64,000 nucleotides of DNA from the NCBI GenBank assembly GCA_965214975.1, contig OZ244055.1:248001-312000 (forward strand), in the 5' to 3' direction. The notes under the pieces are model-generated. The model made no database searches, had not been told where the DNA came from, and was given only the letters and a program-made list of their open reading frames with translations. How positions within the stretch are numbered: position 1 is the first letter of the stretch; every line of letters begins with the position of its first letter. Below, piece after piece: positions 1-7,867 of the stretch. This stretch comes from JAJEBT01 sp965214975 (GTDB lineage: Bacteria > Pseudomonadota > Alphaproteobacteria > MPNO01 > UBA830). Position numbers and translations under genes: made by a program.

Positions 1-786
1 TACATGGGCGCCACCGACATCGCGCGCCAGCAGCCCAACGTCTTCCGCATGAAGCTGCTCGGCGCCGACGTGGTCCCCGTCGAGAGCGGCTCGGCGACGC
101 TGAAGGACGCGATGAACGCGGCGCTCCGCGACTGGGTCGCCCATGTCGACGACACCTTCTACGTCATCGGGACGGTGGCCGGACCGCACCCCTACCCGGC
201 GATGGTGCGCGACTTCCAGTCGGTGATCGGGGAAGAGGCCCGGGAGCAGATCCTGGCGGCCGAGGGGCGCCTGCCCGACACGCTCGTCGCCTGCATCGGC
301 GGCGGGTCGAACGCGATGGGGCTCTTCCATCCGTTCCTCGACGAGGAGGTGCGGATCGTCGGCGTCGAGGCCGCGGGCGAGGGCCTCGGCAGCGGGCGCC
401 ACGCGGCGTCGCTCGCGGCGGGCGCGCCCGGCGTGCTCCACGGCAACCGGACCTATCTCCTCCAGGACGGCGACGGCCAGATTCTCGAGGCGCACTCGAT
501 CTCGGCCGGCCTCGACTATCCGGGGGTCGGCCCCGAGCACGCCTGGCTGCACGACGCCGGCCGCGTCGAGTACGCGTCGGCCACCGACGCCGAGGCGCTC
601 GAGGCCTTCCAGCTGTGCAGCCGGCTCGAGGGGATCATCCCCGCCCTCGAGCCCGCGCACGCGCTCGCCCACGTGCTGAGGATCGCGCCGGACCTGCCGG
701 AGGACCATCTCGTCGTCATGAATCTGTGCGGCCGCGGCGACAAGGACGTCTTCTCGGTGGCCGACGCGCTCGGGGTGTCGCTGTGA
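1..786 (+). CDS. trpB: Tryptophan synthase beta chain, C-terminal part (partial)
   Basis: TrpB condenses indole with L-serine to form L-tryptophan, using PLP, in a complex with TrpA. The frame is open from the first base, so about the first third of the protein (with the PLP lysine) lies outside the window. What remains contains the glycine-rich GGGSNA phosphate-binding loop near residue 100, an EAAGEG stretch, and the closing FSVADAL segment typical of the family's end. The stop overlaps the trpA start in a GTGA arrangement, which points to translational coupling. The order trpB-trpA-accD-folC is common in Alphaproteobacteria. Nothing unusual is seen apart from the truncation by the window edge. 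Confidence 0.97.
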   Translation, partial: YMGATDIARQQPNVFRMKLLGADVVPVESGSATLKDAMNAALRDWVAHVDDTFYVIGTVAGPHPYPAMVRDFQSVIGEEAREQILAAEGRLPDTLVACIGGGSNAMGLFHPFLDEEVRIVGVEAAGEGLGSGRHAASLAAGAPGVLHGNRTYLLQDGDGQILEAHSISAGLDYPGVGPEHAWLHDAGRVEYASATDAEALEAFQLCSRLEGIIPALEPAHALAHVLRIAPDLPEDHLVVMNLCGRGDKDVFSVADALGVSL

Positions 787-1613
787 GCCGCCTCGGGATC
801 CGGTTCCGAGAACTGCGCGAGGCCGGCCGCGGCGGACTCGTGACCTTCGTGACCGCCGGCGATCCCGACCCCGGCGTCTCCGCCGAGATCCTCGCCGGCC
901 TGCCCGCCGCCGGCGCCGACGTCGTCGAGCTCGGCATGCCGTTCACCGACCCGATGGCGGACGGGCCCGAGATCGAGCGGGCGAGCGGACGCGCGCTCGC
1001 CGCGGGCCAGACCATGGACCGCACCCTCGAGATGGTCGCGCGATTCCGCGAAACCGATTCCGCGACGCCGGTCGTGCTCATGGGGTACTACAACCCCGTC
1101 CACGCCCGGAAGCCGGAACGCTTCGCCGCCGAGGCGGCGGACGCGGGCGTCGACGGCGTGATTGTCGTCGACCTGCCGCCCGAGGAGGAGGCGGAACTCG
1201 CCGGCCCCGCGGCGGCGGCCGGGCTCGACGTCGTGCGCCTGGTGGCGCCGACCTCGACCGAAGCCCGGATGGACAGGCTGGTCGGGAACGCCTCGGGCTT
1301 CGTCTACTACGTCTCGGTGCGGGGCGTGACCGGGACGAAATCTGCGCAGATGGCCGAGGTCGAGCGGCAGCTCGCGCGGATCCGGGCGCGGACCGGACTC
1401 CCGATCGCCGTCGGCTTCGGCATCCGCACCCCCGAACAGGCGGCGCAGGCCGCGCGGGTCGCCGACGCGGCCGTGGTCGGAAGCGCGATCGTGGCGCGCG
1501 TGAGGGAGGCCGTCGAGAACGGCGCCCCGGCGGACGCGGCGGCGCCGGCGCTCGCCCTCGTGTCCGAGCTGTCCGCGGCCGTGCGCGCGGCGCGCGGCGG
1601 GGAGGGCGCGTGA
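783..1613 (+). CDS. trpA: Tryptophan synthase alpha chain
   Basis: TrpA cleaves indole-3-glycerol phosphate to indole and glyceraldehyde-3-phosphate and channels indole to TrpB. The GTG at 783 overlaps the trpB stop (GTGA) and gives a 276-residue protein, the usual length; an upstream in-frame ATG would lie inside trpB and is not needed. Seen are ELGMPFTDPMADGP with the catalytic acid region near residue 45, MGYYNPV near 100, and the phosphate-binding VGFGIRTPEQ near 210. It is the second gene of the core operon and its stop overlaps the accD start. Confidence 0.97.
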   Translation: MSRLGIRFRELREAGRGGLVTFVTAGDPDPGVSAEILAGLPAAGADVVELGMPFTDPMADGPEIERASGRALAAGQTMDRTLEMVARFRETDSATPVVLMGYYNPVHARKPERFAAEAADAGVDGVIVVDLPPEEEAELAGPAAAAGLDVVRLVAPTSTEARMDRLVGNASGFVYYVSVRGVTGTKSAQMAEVERQLARIRARTGLPIAVGFGIRTPEQAAQAARVADAAVVGSAIVARVREAVENGAPADAAAPALALVSELSAAVRAARGGEGA

Positions 1614-2515
1614 ACTGGCTCACGAACTACGTCCGCCCGAAGCTCCGCTCGCTCGTCGGCGACAGGTCCGCGATTCCCGACAACCTGTGGCACCAGTGCC
1701 CGTCCTGCGAGCAGATGCTGTTCCACCGCAACCTCGCCGACAACCTCAACGTCTGCGGCAACTGCGGGTTCTACATGCGGATGCCGATCCCCGCGCGCCT
1801 CGCGCAGCTGTTCGACGGCGGCGTCTGGGAGGAGATCGCGCTGTCCCGGGCCGCCCCCGACCCCCTGCGGTTCCGGGACAGGAAGCGCTACAGCGAGCGC
1901 CTGAAGGAGGCGCGGGCGTCGACCGGCCGCGAGGACGCGATCGTCGTCGCCGAGGGCGAGATCGGCGGCTGGAAGACGGTCGCCGCGGTCTTCGATTTCG
2001 CGTTCATGGGCGGGTCGATGGGCGTTGCCGTCGGCGACGGGATCCTGGCCGCGGCGCGGACGGCGGTGCGGGACTCCGCGGGGCTCGTGATCGTGCCGTC
2101 CTCGGGCGGCGCGCGCATGCAGGAGGGCATCCTGTCGCTGATGCAGATGCCGCGCACGGCCATCGCCGTCGAGGAGGTCAAGGAAGCGGGGCTGCCCTAC
2201 GTGGTCGTGCTGACCAATCCCACGACCGGCGGCGTGTCGGCGTCGTTCGCCATGCTCGGCGACATCGCGATCGCCGAACCGGGCGCCGTCATCGGCTTCG
2301 CCGGCGCGCGCGTGATCGAGGAGACGATCCGCGAGAAGCTGCCCGAGGGGTTCCAGCGGGCCGAATACCTGCTCGACCACGGCATGGTCGACATGGTGGT
2401 CCCCCGGCACGAGCTGCACGGCGTTCTCGCCCGCATCATGGACCTGCTCCGGCGGCGCGGGCCGCCGGCGGCGCAGATCCGCGAGGATCCCGGTGAGCGG
2501 GCGGCCGCCGAGTGA
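1610..2515 (+). CDS. accD: Acetyl-CoA carboxylase carboxyltransferase subunit beta
   Basis: AccD with AccA transfers the carboxyl group from biotin to acetyl-CoA to make malonyl-CoA for fatty-acid synthesis. The 301-residue product begins with the family's zinc ribbon: cysteines at residues 30, 33, 49 and 52 in a CPSC...CGNC pattern. The crotonase-like core follows, with SSGGARMQEG near 165 and the GGVSASFAMLGD block near 205. The GTG start at 1610 overlaps the trpA stop by four bases. The end overlaps folC by 23 bases. Presence in the trp operon is an alphaproteobacterial arrangement. Confidence 0.97.
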   Translation: MNWLTNYVRPKLRSLVGDRSAIPDNLWHQCPSCEQMLFHRNLADNLNVCGNCGFYMRMPIPARLAQLFDGGVWEEIALSRAAPDPLRFRDRKRYSERLKEARASTGREDAIVVAEGEIGGWKTVAAVFDFAFMGGSMGVAVGDGILAAARTAVRDSAGLVIVPSSGGARMQEGILSLMQMPRTAIAVEEVKEAGLPYVVVLTNPTTGGVSASFAMLGDIAIAEPGAVIGFAGARVIEETIREKLPEGFQRAEYLLDHGMVDMVVPRHELHGVLARIMDLLRRRGPPAAQIREDPGERAAAE

Positions 2516-3794
2516 CGCCGTCCTCGACCGGCTGGGCTCCCTCCATCCCAGGCGCATCGACCTGTCCCTCGGCAGGATCGGGCGCCTGCTCGCGGCGCTC
2601 GGCCGGCCGGAGACGCGGCTTCCGCCGACCTTCCACGTGGCCGGAACCAACGGCAAGGGATCGACCGTCGCCTTCGCGCGGGCGATCGCGGAGGCCGCGG
2701 GCCTCTCGGTCCACGTCTACACCTCCCCCCATCTCGTCCGCTTCCACGAGCGCGTCGTCCTGAACGGCGCGCCCGTCCCGGAGGGCGATCTCGCCGCCGC
2801 TCTCGAGACCTGCGAGGCCGCCAACGGCGGCGCCCCGGCGACGTTCTTCGAGATCACCACCGCGGCGGCCTTTCTCCTGTTCTCCCGGCGGTCCGCCGAC
2901 CTGCTGCTGCTCGAGACCGGACTCGGAGGCCGCCTCGACGCCACCAACGTGGTCGCGGCGCCGGCCGTGACGGCGATCACCCCCGTCTCCGTCGATCACG
3001 TCGGGTTCCTGGGTGCGTCGCTCGCCGGCATCGCCCGCGAGAAGGCCGGCATACTCAAGCCCGGCGCGCCCTGCGTGCTCGCTTCGCAGGAGCCCGAGGC
3101 CGGCGAGGCCGTCGCGGCGAGGGCCGCCGAGACCGGCTCCCCCCTGCTGGTCCGCGGAAGGGACTGGGACGCCGGGCCGCACGGCGGGGGGATGGTGTTC
3201 CGGGACCGGAACGGGGTTCTGGAACTGCCGGCGCCGGCCCTGCGCGGGCCGCACCAGATCGGCAACGCGGCCGTCGCGATCGCGGCGCTCCGGTGCTGGA
3301 AGGCGGACCGCTTCGACCGCGCCGCCGTCGCGGCCGGCGTGTCCTCGGCGGTCTGGCCCGGACGGTTCCAGAGGCTGGAGCGCGGCCGCCTCGCCACGCT
3401 CGCGGGCGAACTGTGGATCGACGGCGGGCACAACCCCGCCGCCGGGAAGGCGCTTGCCGAAGCGATGGCCGAGCTCGGCCCCGGGCGGCCGACGGCGCTG
3501 GTCTGCGCCATGCAGGCGGGCAAGGACGCCGAGGGTTTCCTCGCCGCCCTGGCCGGCGCCGCGGACATCGCGGTGGCGACGGAGCTTCCGGGCGGATCCG
3601 CCGGCATCGCGGCCGGGGAACTCGCGGCCGCGGCCCGGCGCGCGGGCCTGGAGGCGGAGGCGGTTCCGGATCCGGAGGACGCCGTGCGCCGCGCCGCCCG
3701 CGGCGGCCGGCGCGTCGTGCTGTGCGGCTCTCTCCGTCTCGTCGGCGCCGCGCTCGCGGACGGAAACCGGCCCCTGTTCCGGCCGGCGGCGTAG
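2493..3794 (+). CDS. folC: Bifunctional folylpolyglutamate synthase / dihydrofolate synthase
   Basis: FolC adds glutamate to dihydropteroate and then to tetrahydrofolates, using ATP, in the cytoplasm. The 433-residue product has the Mur-ligase P-loop GTNGKGST at residues 51-58, a TGLGGRLDATN block near 140-150, and DGGHNPAAGKAL near 310, all diagnostic for FolC/FPGS. The GTG start lies inside the end of accD, so it is probably translationally coupled. It is the last gene of the operon; the next 300 bases hold only IS relics. Confidence 0.96.
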   Translation: MSGRPPSDAVLDRLGSLHPRRIDLSLGRIGRLLAALGRPETRLPPTFHVAGTNGKGSTVAFARAIAEAAGLSVHVYTSPHLVRFHERVVLNGAPVPEGDLAAALETCEAANGGAPATFFEITTAAAFLLFSRRSADLLLLETGLGGRLDATNVVAAPAVTAITPVSVDHVGFLGASLAGIAREKAGILKPGAPCVLASQEPEAGEAVAARAAETGSPLLVRGRDWDAGPHGGGMVFRDRNGVLELPAPALRGPHQIGNAAVAIAALRCWKADRFDRAAVAAGVSSAVWPGRFQRLERGRLATLAGELWIDGGHNPAAGKALAEAMAELGPGRPTALVCAMQAGKDAEGFLAALAGAADIAVATELPGGSAGIAAGELAAAARRAGLEAEAVPDPEDAVRRAARGGRRVVLCGSLRLVGAALADGNRPLFRPAA

Positions 3795-3821
3795 CCGGGC
3801 GGCGGCCGCCGGCGGCCCGGC
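3794..3821 (+). terminator. GC-rich hairpin at end of folC (possible terminator)
   Basis: The arms GCCGGGC (3794-3800) and GCCCGGC (3815-3821) are perfect complements and the loop itself contains a GGCGGCCGCC palindrome. It begins at the last base of the folC stop. There is no convincing T-run after it, so it could be a transcript-stabilising hairpin rather than an intrinsic terminator. Confidence 0.35.
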
Positions 3822-3950
3822 GGCGCCGTCCGTTTCCGCCCGGCGGGCCTGACCTTCTCCCGGAGACGGCGGTCGACGACGGACACGAACCGGGCGAAGA
3901 GAACATGGGCCGGCGCTTCGCATCCCGGTTTCCCGGCGTAGCGTCGCGGC

Positions 3951-4128
3951 ACGCCGCCGATCCGCCGGCATCGACCTCCGGCGCTTCCTGACCGGCATCC
4001 CGCCCGAACCGAAGGCCGCGAGCCCGCGAAACGGGTCGTCGCGCGCCGGCCGCGACGCCCGGAACCGCCCGAACGCGGCCCGAACCGATCGCAATCAGCC
4101 GCAATCGGCGAGGGTGGACACCCCTGAA
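3951..4128 (+). repeat. Diverged copy of an ISAs1-associated right-end segment
   Basis: About 175 bases here match 38275-38452, the segment immediately downstream of the ISAs1-type transposase gene. Shared runs include CCGAAGGCCGCGA and CGCGAAACGGG. The match is imperfect throughout but colinear. No transposase gene accompanies this copy. I infer it is an orphan right end left after deletion; it abuts an IS1634-type transposase remnant. Confidence 0.65.
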
Positions 4129-4505
4129 CGCCCTCGGCGCGCGCGCCAACCGCTGGAAGATGCGCAAGCACTTCCGCATCGAGGTCCGCGACGACGCCCT
4201 GGTCCGGGAACGCGGCCACGCCGCCGTCGCCGACGAGGCGCGCCTTGACGGTCTCCACGTCATCCGGACCAGCCTCGACCCCGACGGCATCTCGCCCGCG
4301 CAGGCCGTCGACGCCTGCAAGAGCATGCGCGCGTCGAACGCGCCTTCCGGAACCTCAAGGCGAGCCGCCTCGAGATCCGGCCGGTCTTCGTCCACGCCGC
4401 CGACCATGTCCGCGCCCATGTCTTCCCGTGCATGCTCGCGCTGCACCTCGAAGGGCACATGCGACAGGCCCTCGCGCCGATGCTGTTCGAGGACGACGAC
4501 CGCGG
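4125..4505 (+). pseudogene. IS1634-family transposase, C-terminal remnant
   Basis: Two frames together encode the end of an IS4-superfamily (IS1634-type) transposase. The first frame reads ANRWKMRKHFRIEV followed by LDGLHVIRTSLDPD; after a shift near 4320 the second frame reads VERAFRNLKASRLEI then RAHVFPCMLALHLEGHMRQ and ALAPMLFEDDD. These are the standard C-terminal blocks of that family, including the acidic residue of VERAFR. The N-terminal two thirds are absent and no ORF spans the fragment. It is not a copy of the intact element at 54355, which differs clearly in the same blocks. Confidence 0.8.
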
Positions 4506-4678
4506 GACCGCACGCTTTCGCTCGCCTTGCGTCCGGAAATGTTTCACGGCAATGATCGATCTTGGTTCGTTGGAAGCCTCGACGAAATCGACACTTGACC
4601 GCGAGTCGGTCACGGCCTGTCGTTGCAAGGACGTGCGGCCCGTGCACACGGGCTGTCGACGCGGAACGCGGTGTCGGT

Positions 4679-5173
4679 TCAGGCGTCCGAATAGAGGAGC
4701 AGGCGCTTGCGGATTTCCGGTCCGGGCAATCGGCATCGTGGATGCGCGGCGATCTTGCCAAGGCCCGCGCACAGGTCGTTCCGACCGATGACGCGGTGCT
4801 CGAACATCCGGTCGAGCAGCCACAGGACTCCGTGGCAGACAACCGTTTCCTCTTCCGCGAGCTCGCGCAGTCCTCGATCGCCGGACAGCAGCGTCCATGC
4901 GTTTGTCTTGGCGAGAGCGAGCGCGAAGCTGTCGGGAAGCGAAAGGGACCGGCGCTTGCGGCGGTAGCCGAGGGCCACCGCGACCGCCTTGCCGTCGAGC
5001 TCCTCGACGCGAAGCCCCAGGCGGACGAAGTCCGCGCCCCCGTAGTCCCTGAGTTCGCGTTCGTGGAGCAGGTCGGGAACGGCGAACCCGAAGGGCAGGC
5101 GAAAAGCCGCCTCGACGAGAGAGCCGTGCTCAAGGTCGATCAGGACGGACGTGTCCGAAACAAGAACCTTCAC
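4679..5173 (-). CDS. PIN-domain toxin-like protein partnered with XRE/ImmA-IrrE gene
   Basis: PIN domains are Mg-dependent RNases used as toxins. From a GTG at 5173 the product is 164 residues and opens with VLVSDTSVLIDLE, giving the first PIN acid at about residue 7. Later acids appear in LSLPDSFALALA and LLSGDRGLRELAE, which fit PIN positions. It follows the XRE/ImmA-IrrE gene by five bases on the same strand. That arrangement, a DNA-binding metallopeptidase plus a PIN protein, resembles COG2856-type toxin-antitoxin pairs. The toxin role is inferred; the domain call is firm. Confidence 0.75.
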   Translation of the reverse strand: MKVLVSDTSVLIDLEHGSLVEAAFRLPFGFAVPDLLHERELRDYGGADFVRLGLRVEELDGKAVAVALGYRRKRRSLSLPDSFALALAKTNAWTLLSGDRGLRELAEEETVVCHGVLWLLDRMFEHRVIGRNDLCAGLGKIAAHPRCRLPGPEIRKRLLLYSDA

Positions 5174-5178
5174 GATGC

Positions 5179-6261
5179 TCAGGCTCCGGCGGAAGCCTCG
5201 ATGTCGGGGGGCTCGTCCATCCGGCGGTGGAGATCGCGCACCGAGTGTCCGAGCAACTCGGCGGCCCTGGCTTCGGAGACCGCCCCCTCGGCCAGGGCGC
5301 GGAAGCACAGGCGCTCGAAGCGCATGGGGCGTTCGCCGGGCATGGCTCCCGGCTCCCTGTACGGCGGGCTGCGCCAGCCGCGCCGGGTGAATTCGTTGAA
5401 GAGGAACCGGACGAACGGCGTGCCGAAGATTCCGAGATCCTTGCAGCGGTAGGTGAGCGCCTGCACGCTCACACCGAAGATGCGCTTGAGATCGAAGAGC
5501 TCGCCCCAGCCCATGGACTTGCGGTGCTTGCCGATCTCGGCCCGAAGGGTCTCGGCCGGCATGAGGAACGCGCCGGCGAAGCGGTGAGCGGCCTTCTCGT
5601 CGTCGATCTTCGACGCGGTCTCGAGGGCCATGTGACCGAGCTCGTGCGCAAGCGTGAAGCGCTGGCGTTCGCCCCAGTCGTCGCGATTGACGACGACGAC
5701 CGACGCGATGCTCCCGTCTTCGCGGCGCACCCGTGCGGTAAGACCGTCGATGTTGGCGAGGGACATCGCGAGAATCTTGATGCCGCGCTCCTCGAAGAGA
5801 TCGACGAGATTGGGGATGGGGTCGAGCCCGAGACCCCAGTGGCCGCGGAGCCCGAGCGCGGCGTGCTCGGCTTCCGCCGGATCGCGCAGCACGGGCCACG
5901 GGGCTTCGCGCGGCATGTCCGGGACGGTGGGCAGGGCGAGGATCTCCTCCACCGTCAGATAGCGCTCGAGCAGGTGCAGGACTCGGGCTTCGACTTGCGC
6001 CTCCTCGCGCCGGCTGGCGAGCCGCTTCCTGCGGAAATCGATGGCCTCGAGGCGAATGCCGCTGTCGCTGGCCAGGTACTCGACAGGGACGCCGAGCGCA
6101 TCGGAGAGCGCGATGAGCACGCCCGAGCTGGGCATGGATTCGTCGCGCTCGTACTTGCTGATCGCCTGTGCCGTCACGCGGTTGTCGATCCGGGCTTGAA
6201 GATCGCGCAGGGAAAATCCACAGGCACGGCGAGAGACCCGAATGCGTTGACCTACAGTCAT
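5179..6261 (-). CDS. XRE-family regulator with ImmA/IrrE metallopeptidase domain
   Basis: The 360-residue product has an N-terminal helix-turn-helix (about residues 5-60, with ISKYERDESMPS) and a zinc-peptidase motif HELGH at 206-210, followed by KAAHRFAGAFLMP. Proteins of this plan act as antitoxins or as stress- and phage-responsive repressor proteases. The ATG at 6261 has a strong ribosome site (GGAGGTGAA six bases away) and a good sigma-70-like promoter upstream. It is cotranscribed with the PIN gene, five bases downstream. I infer that it represses its own promoter and neutralises the PIN protein. Confidence 0.85.
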   Translation of the reverse strand: MTVGQRIRVSRRACGFSLRDLQARIDNRVTAQAISKYERDESMPSSGVLIALSDALGVPVEYLASDSGIRLEAIDFRRKRLASRREEAQVEARVLHLLERYLTVEEILALPTVPDMPREAPWPVLRDPAEAEHAALGLRGHWGLGLDPIPNLVDLFEERGIKILAMSLANIDGLTARVRREDGSIASVVVVNRDDWGERQRFTLAHELGHMALETASKIDDEKAAHRFAGAFLMPAETLRAEIGKHRKSMGWGELFDLKRIFGVSVQALTYRCKDLGIFGTPFVRFLFNEFTRRGWRSPPYREPGAMPGERPMRFERLCFRALAEGAVSEARAAELLGHSVRDLHRRMDEPPDIEASAGA

Positions 6262-6287
6262 ATTTCACCTCCATCTCCAAGGTTGAA

Positions 6288-6316
6288 AAATTATGGAAAT
6301 ATGTGAGATTTGTCAA
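6288..6316 (-). promoter_or_regulatory. Promoter of the XRE/ImmA-IrrE-PIN operon
   Basis: On the minus strand TTGACA (6311-6316) is followed after exactly 17 bases by TAATTT (6288-6293), 26 bases before the start codon. The stretch is strikingly AT-rich for this genome. Confidence 0.75.
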
Positions 6317-6391
6317 ATCCTGGGTTGACAATCGCCTGCGGCGGTCCCCTGTGGACGCACGATCCCGTGTCACGTGCCGGAGATCGGGACA

Positions 6392-6472
6392 ATGACCGCT
6401 CACCTGTCGTTCTTCCCCGTCGGCAACGGCGACATGACGCTCGTGCGGACCGAAGGAGGCCGCAGCATATTG
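6392..6472 (+). pseudogene. N-terminal stub of a ComEC/MBL-fold-like protein
   Basis: The first 27 codons read MTAHLSFFPVGNGDMTLV and continue with RTEGGRSIL. That is the characteristic opening of metallo-beta-lactamase-fold proteins related to the ComEC C-terminal domain, which are often found next to toxin-antitoxin or defence genes. Homology ends abruptly near 6472, where an IS-derived sequence begins, so only a stub survives. It is divergent from the XRE/IrrE gene. Recognition rests on a short stretch. Confidence 0.5.
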
Positions 6473-6704
6473 ACAGAGCAACTTGCAAGACTCTCGGTCG
6501 GAGAAGCGAGGCCCGGGGCGTCCGCGGGTCGAATGCAACGGGAATTTTCGGCGGGCGCCCCCCCCGCTTCGCCGCCGGGCCGGCGTCGGCAGGTCGGTTT
6601 TCCGGAAACCGGGCCCGCCCGCCGGAAGGCGGACGCGGTTCTCCGCTCCCCCGCGAGGGGCGGGGGGCACCACAGGGCGCGGGGGGACGCAGGAACGGCG
6701 GTCG

Positions 6705-7072
6705 GTTCGGCAGGCGCATCAGCTGGTGGACGGTCAGCGCCAGGATGCCGAACATCGGGTGGCAACGGCTCCTGGCATGGCCGCGCACGCGGACGTGGCG
6801 GCCGCCGCAGCCGTCCTCGGCATGGCGTTGACGCGTTCGACGTTCGAGCGTTCGTTGCAGCGCATGTCCCTCGGGTCGCGATGGCCGACGCTTCTCCGCA
6901 CCCCGGCCTCGCGCGCCAGCCGCTCCTTGAGCATCCTGCTGCGGGGGCTGGCGTCGATGATCGGGACGTGGCCCGGCAGGTAGCCGGTCCAGCCGATCCC
7001 GGCCGTGTCGCAGGCGGCGTCCAGGAGGTCGTGCAGGCTGGTCACGCGTTTGCAGAATCCGATGACACTTGA
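6705..7072 (-). pseudogene. IS5-like DDE transposase, C-terminal remnant
   Basis: The minus strand encodes LPGHVPIIDASPRSRM and, further on, RCNERSNVERVN in one frame, then GGRHVRVRGHAR and MFGILALTVHQLMRL in another. These are the last DDE blocks of an IS5-type transposase; the catalytic-glutamate region (STVERVN in intact members) is present. A frameshift lies near 6820-6835 and the N-terminal half is absent. The fragment ends where an IS21-type tip starts at 7063, so one element probably truncated the other. Confidence 0.7.
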
Positions 7073-7310
7073 CGGCGAATCCGGCCACATTTGACGGTTC
7101 CGATCGGGGTCGTCGACGGGCGCGCGGAAGCCGTCGCCGGCGCTGGCGGCCACGGCGCCGCCACGGACGCCGGTTCTCTCCCGGGGCACTGCCTCGTCAC
7201 CCGATTGACCGAAGCGAGGAGGCAACGGGCCCGATGAACAGGATCGCCATGAACGACATCAAGAACCTTCTTCGGCAGCGCGACGACCTGGACCTGACGC
7301 GGGACCGGAT
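7063..7310 (+). repeat. IS21-family left end, copy 1 (repeated at 59080-59310)
   Basis: Two tip-like motifs, CACTTGACGG and CATTTGACGG, lie 20-odd bases apart, as in the multiple terminal repeats of IS21 elements. From about 7088 on the sequence runs colinear with 59084-59310 with scattered substitutions, through the ribosome site (GAGGAGG) and the istA start. The element's right half is not attached here. Confidence 0.7.
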
Positions 7311-7740
7311 CGCGGCCGCGACCGGCGCGAGCGCCGGAACGGTATCGCATGTTCCGGAGCACGCGGCTGCGGCGGGGCTGTCCTGGCCGTTGCCCGGGGA
7401 TCTCGACGACGAGGCGCTGCGTGAGCGGCTCCACCCGTCGCGCGAGCGCGACAGCGGGCATGCCCCGGGGCTTGGGGGCCTGTCCGGCTTCTCCGGCAAG
7501 ACGCTGGGCTTGCGCACAGGGTGCGGCGAGAAGGATGTCGAGCTCTTCGTCGCCGTGCTGGCGCATTCCTGCATGACCCACGCCGAGGCGGTGCCCGACC
7601 AGCGCGTGCGTCACTGGGCGATGGCTCACCGTCGGGCGCTGGAGCGCTTCGGCGGCGTGCCGGAGCGCTGGATCATCGACAACCTCAAGGCGGGCGTCGA
7701 CCGCCAGCCCGGATCGATCGACGGGGATCGGGATCGGCGC
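7234..7740 (+). pseudogene. istA: IS21-family transposase IstA, truncated and internally deleted
   Basis: The frame from ATG 7234 reads MNRIAMNDIKNLLRQR, then AAAAGLSWPLPGDLDDEALRE without the normal surrounding sequence, and later VELFVAVLAHSCMTHAEAV and RRALERFGGVPERWIIDNLK. These are N-terminal and early catalytic-core blocks of IstA brought closer together than in intact proteins, and the frame loses similarity near 7740. The C-terminal half and istB are missing. The next gene is htpG on the other strand. Confidence 0.75.
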
Positions 7741-7867
7741 GATGTCCGCCGTCGGCTCTCCGGGACGGAACGGGAGGAGAGGACGCTTGCGGTTCCGGTT
7801 CTTTCGGGGGCATCGCGGGCCGACGCGGAAGCGGGCCCGGCGTCCCGCGTCGGGATCCGCCGGATTC

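Noticed and set aside
4580..4600. A third IS21 tip (CGACACTTGACCGCGAG)
   Set aside because: Only about ten bases match the tip and no istA sequence follows, so chance cannot be excluded.
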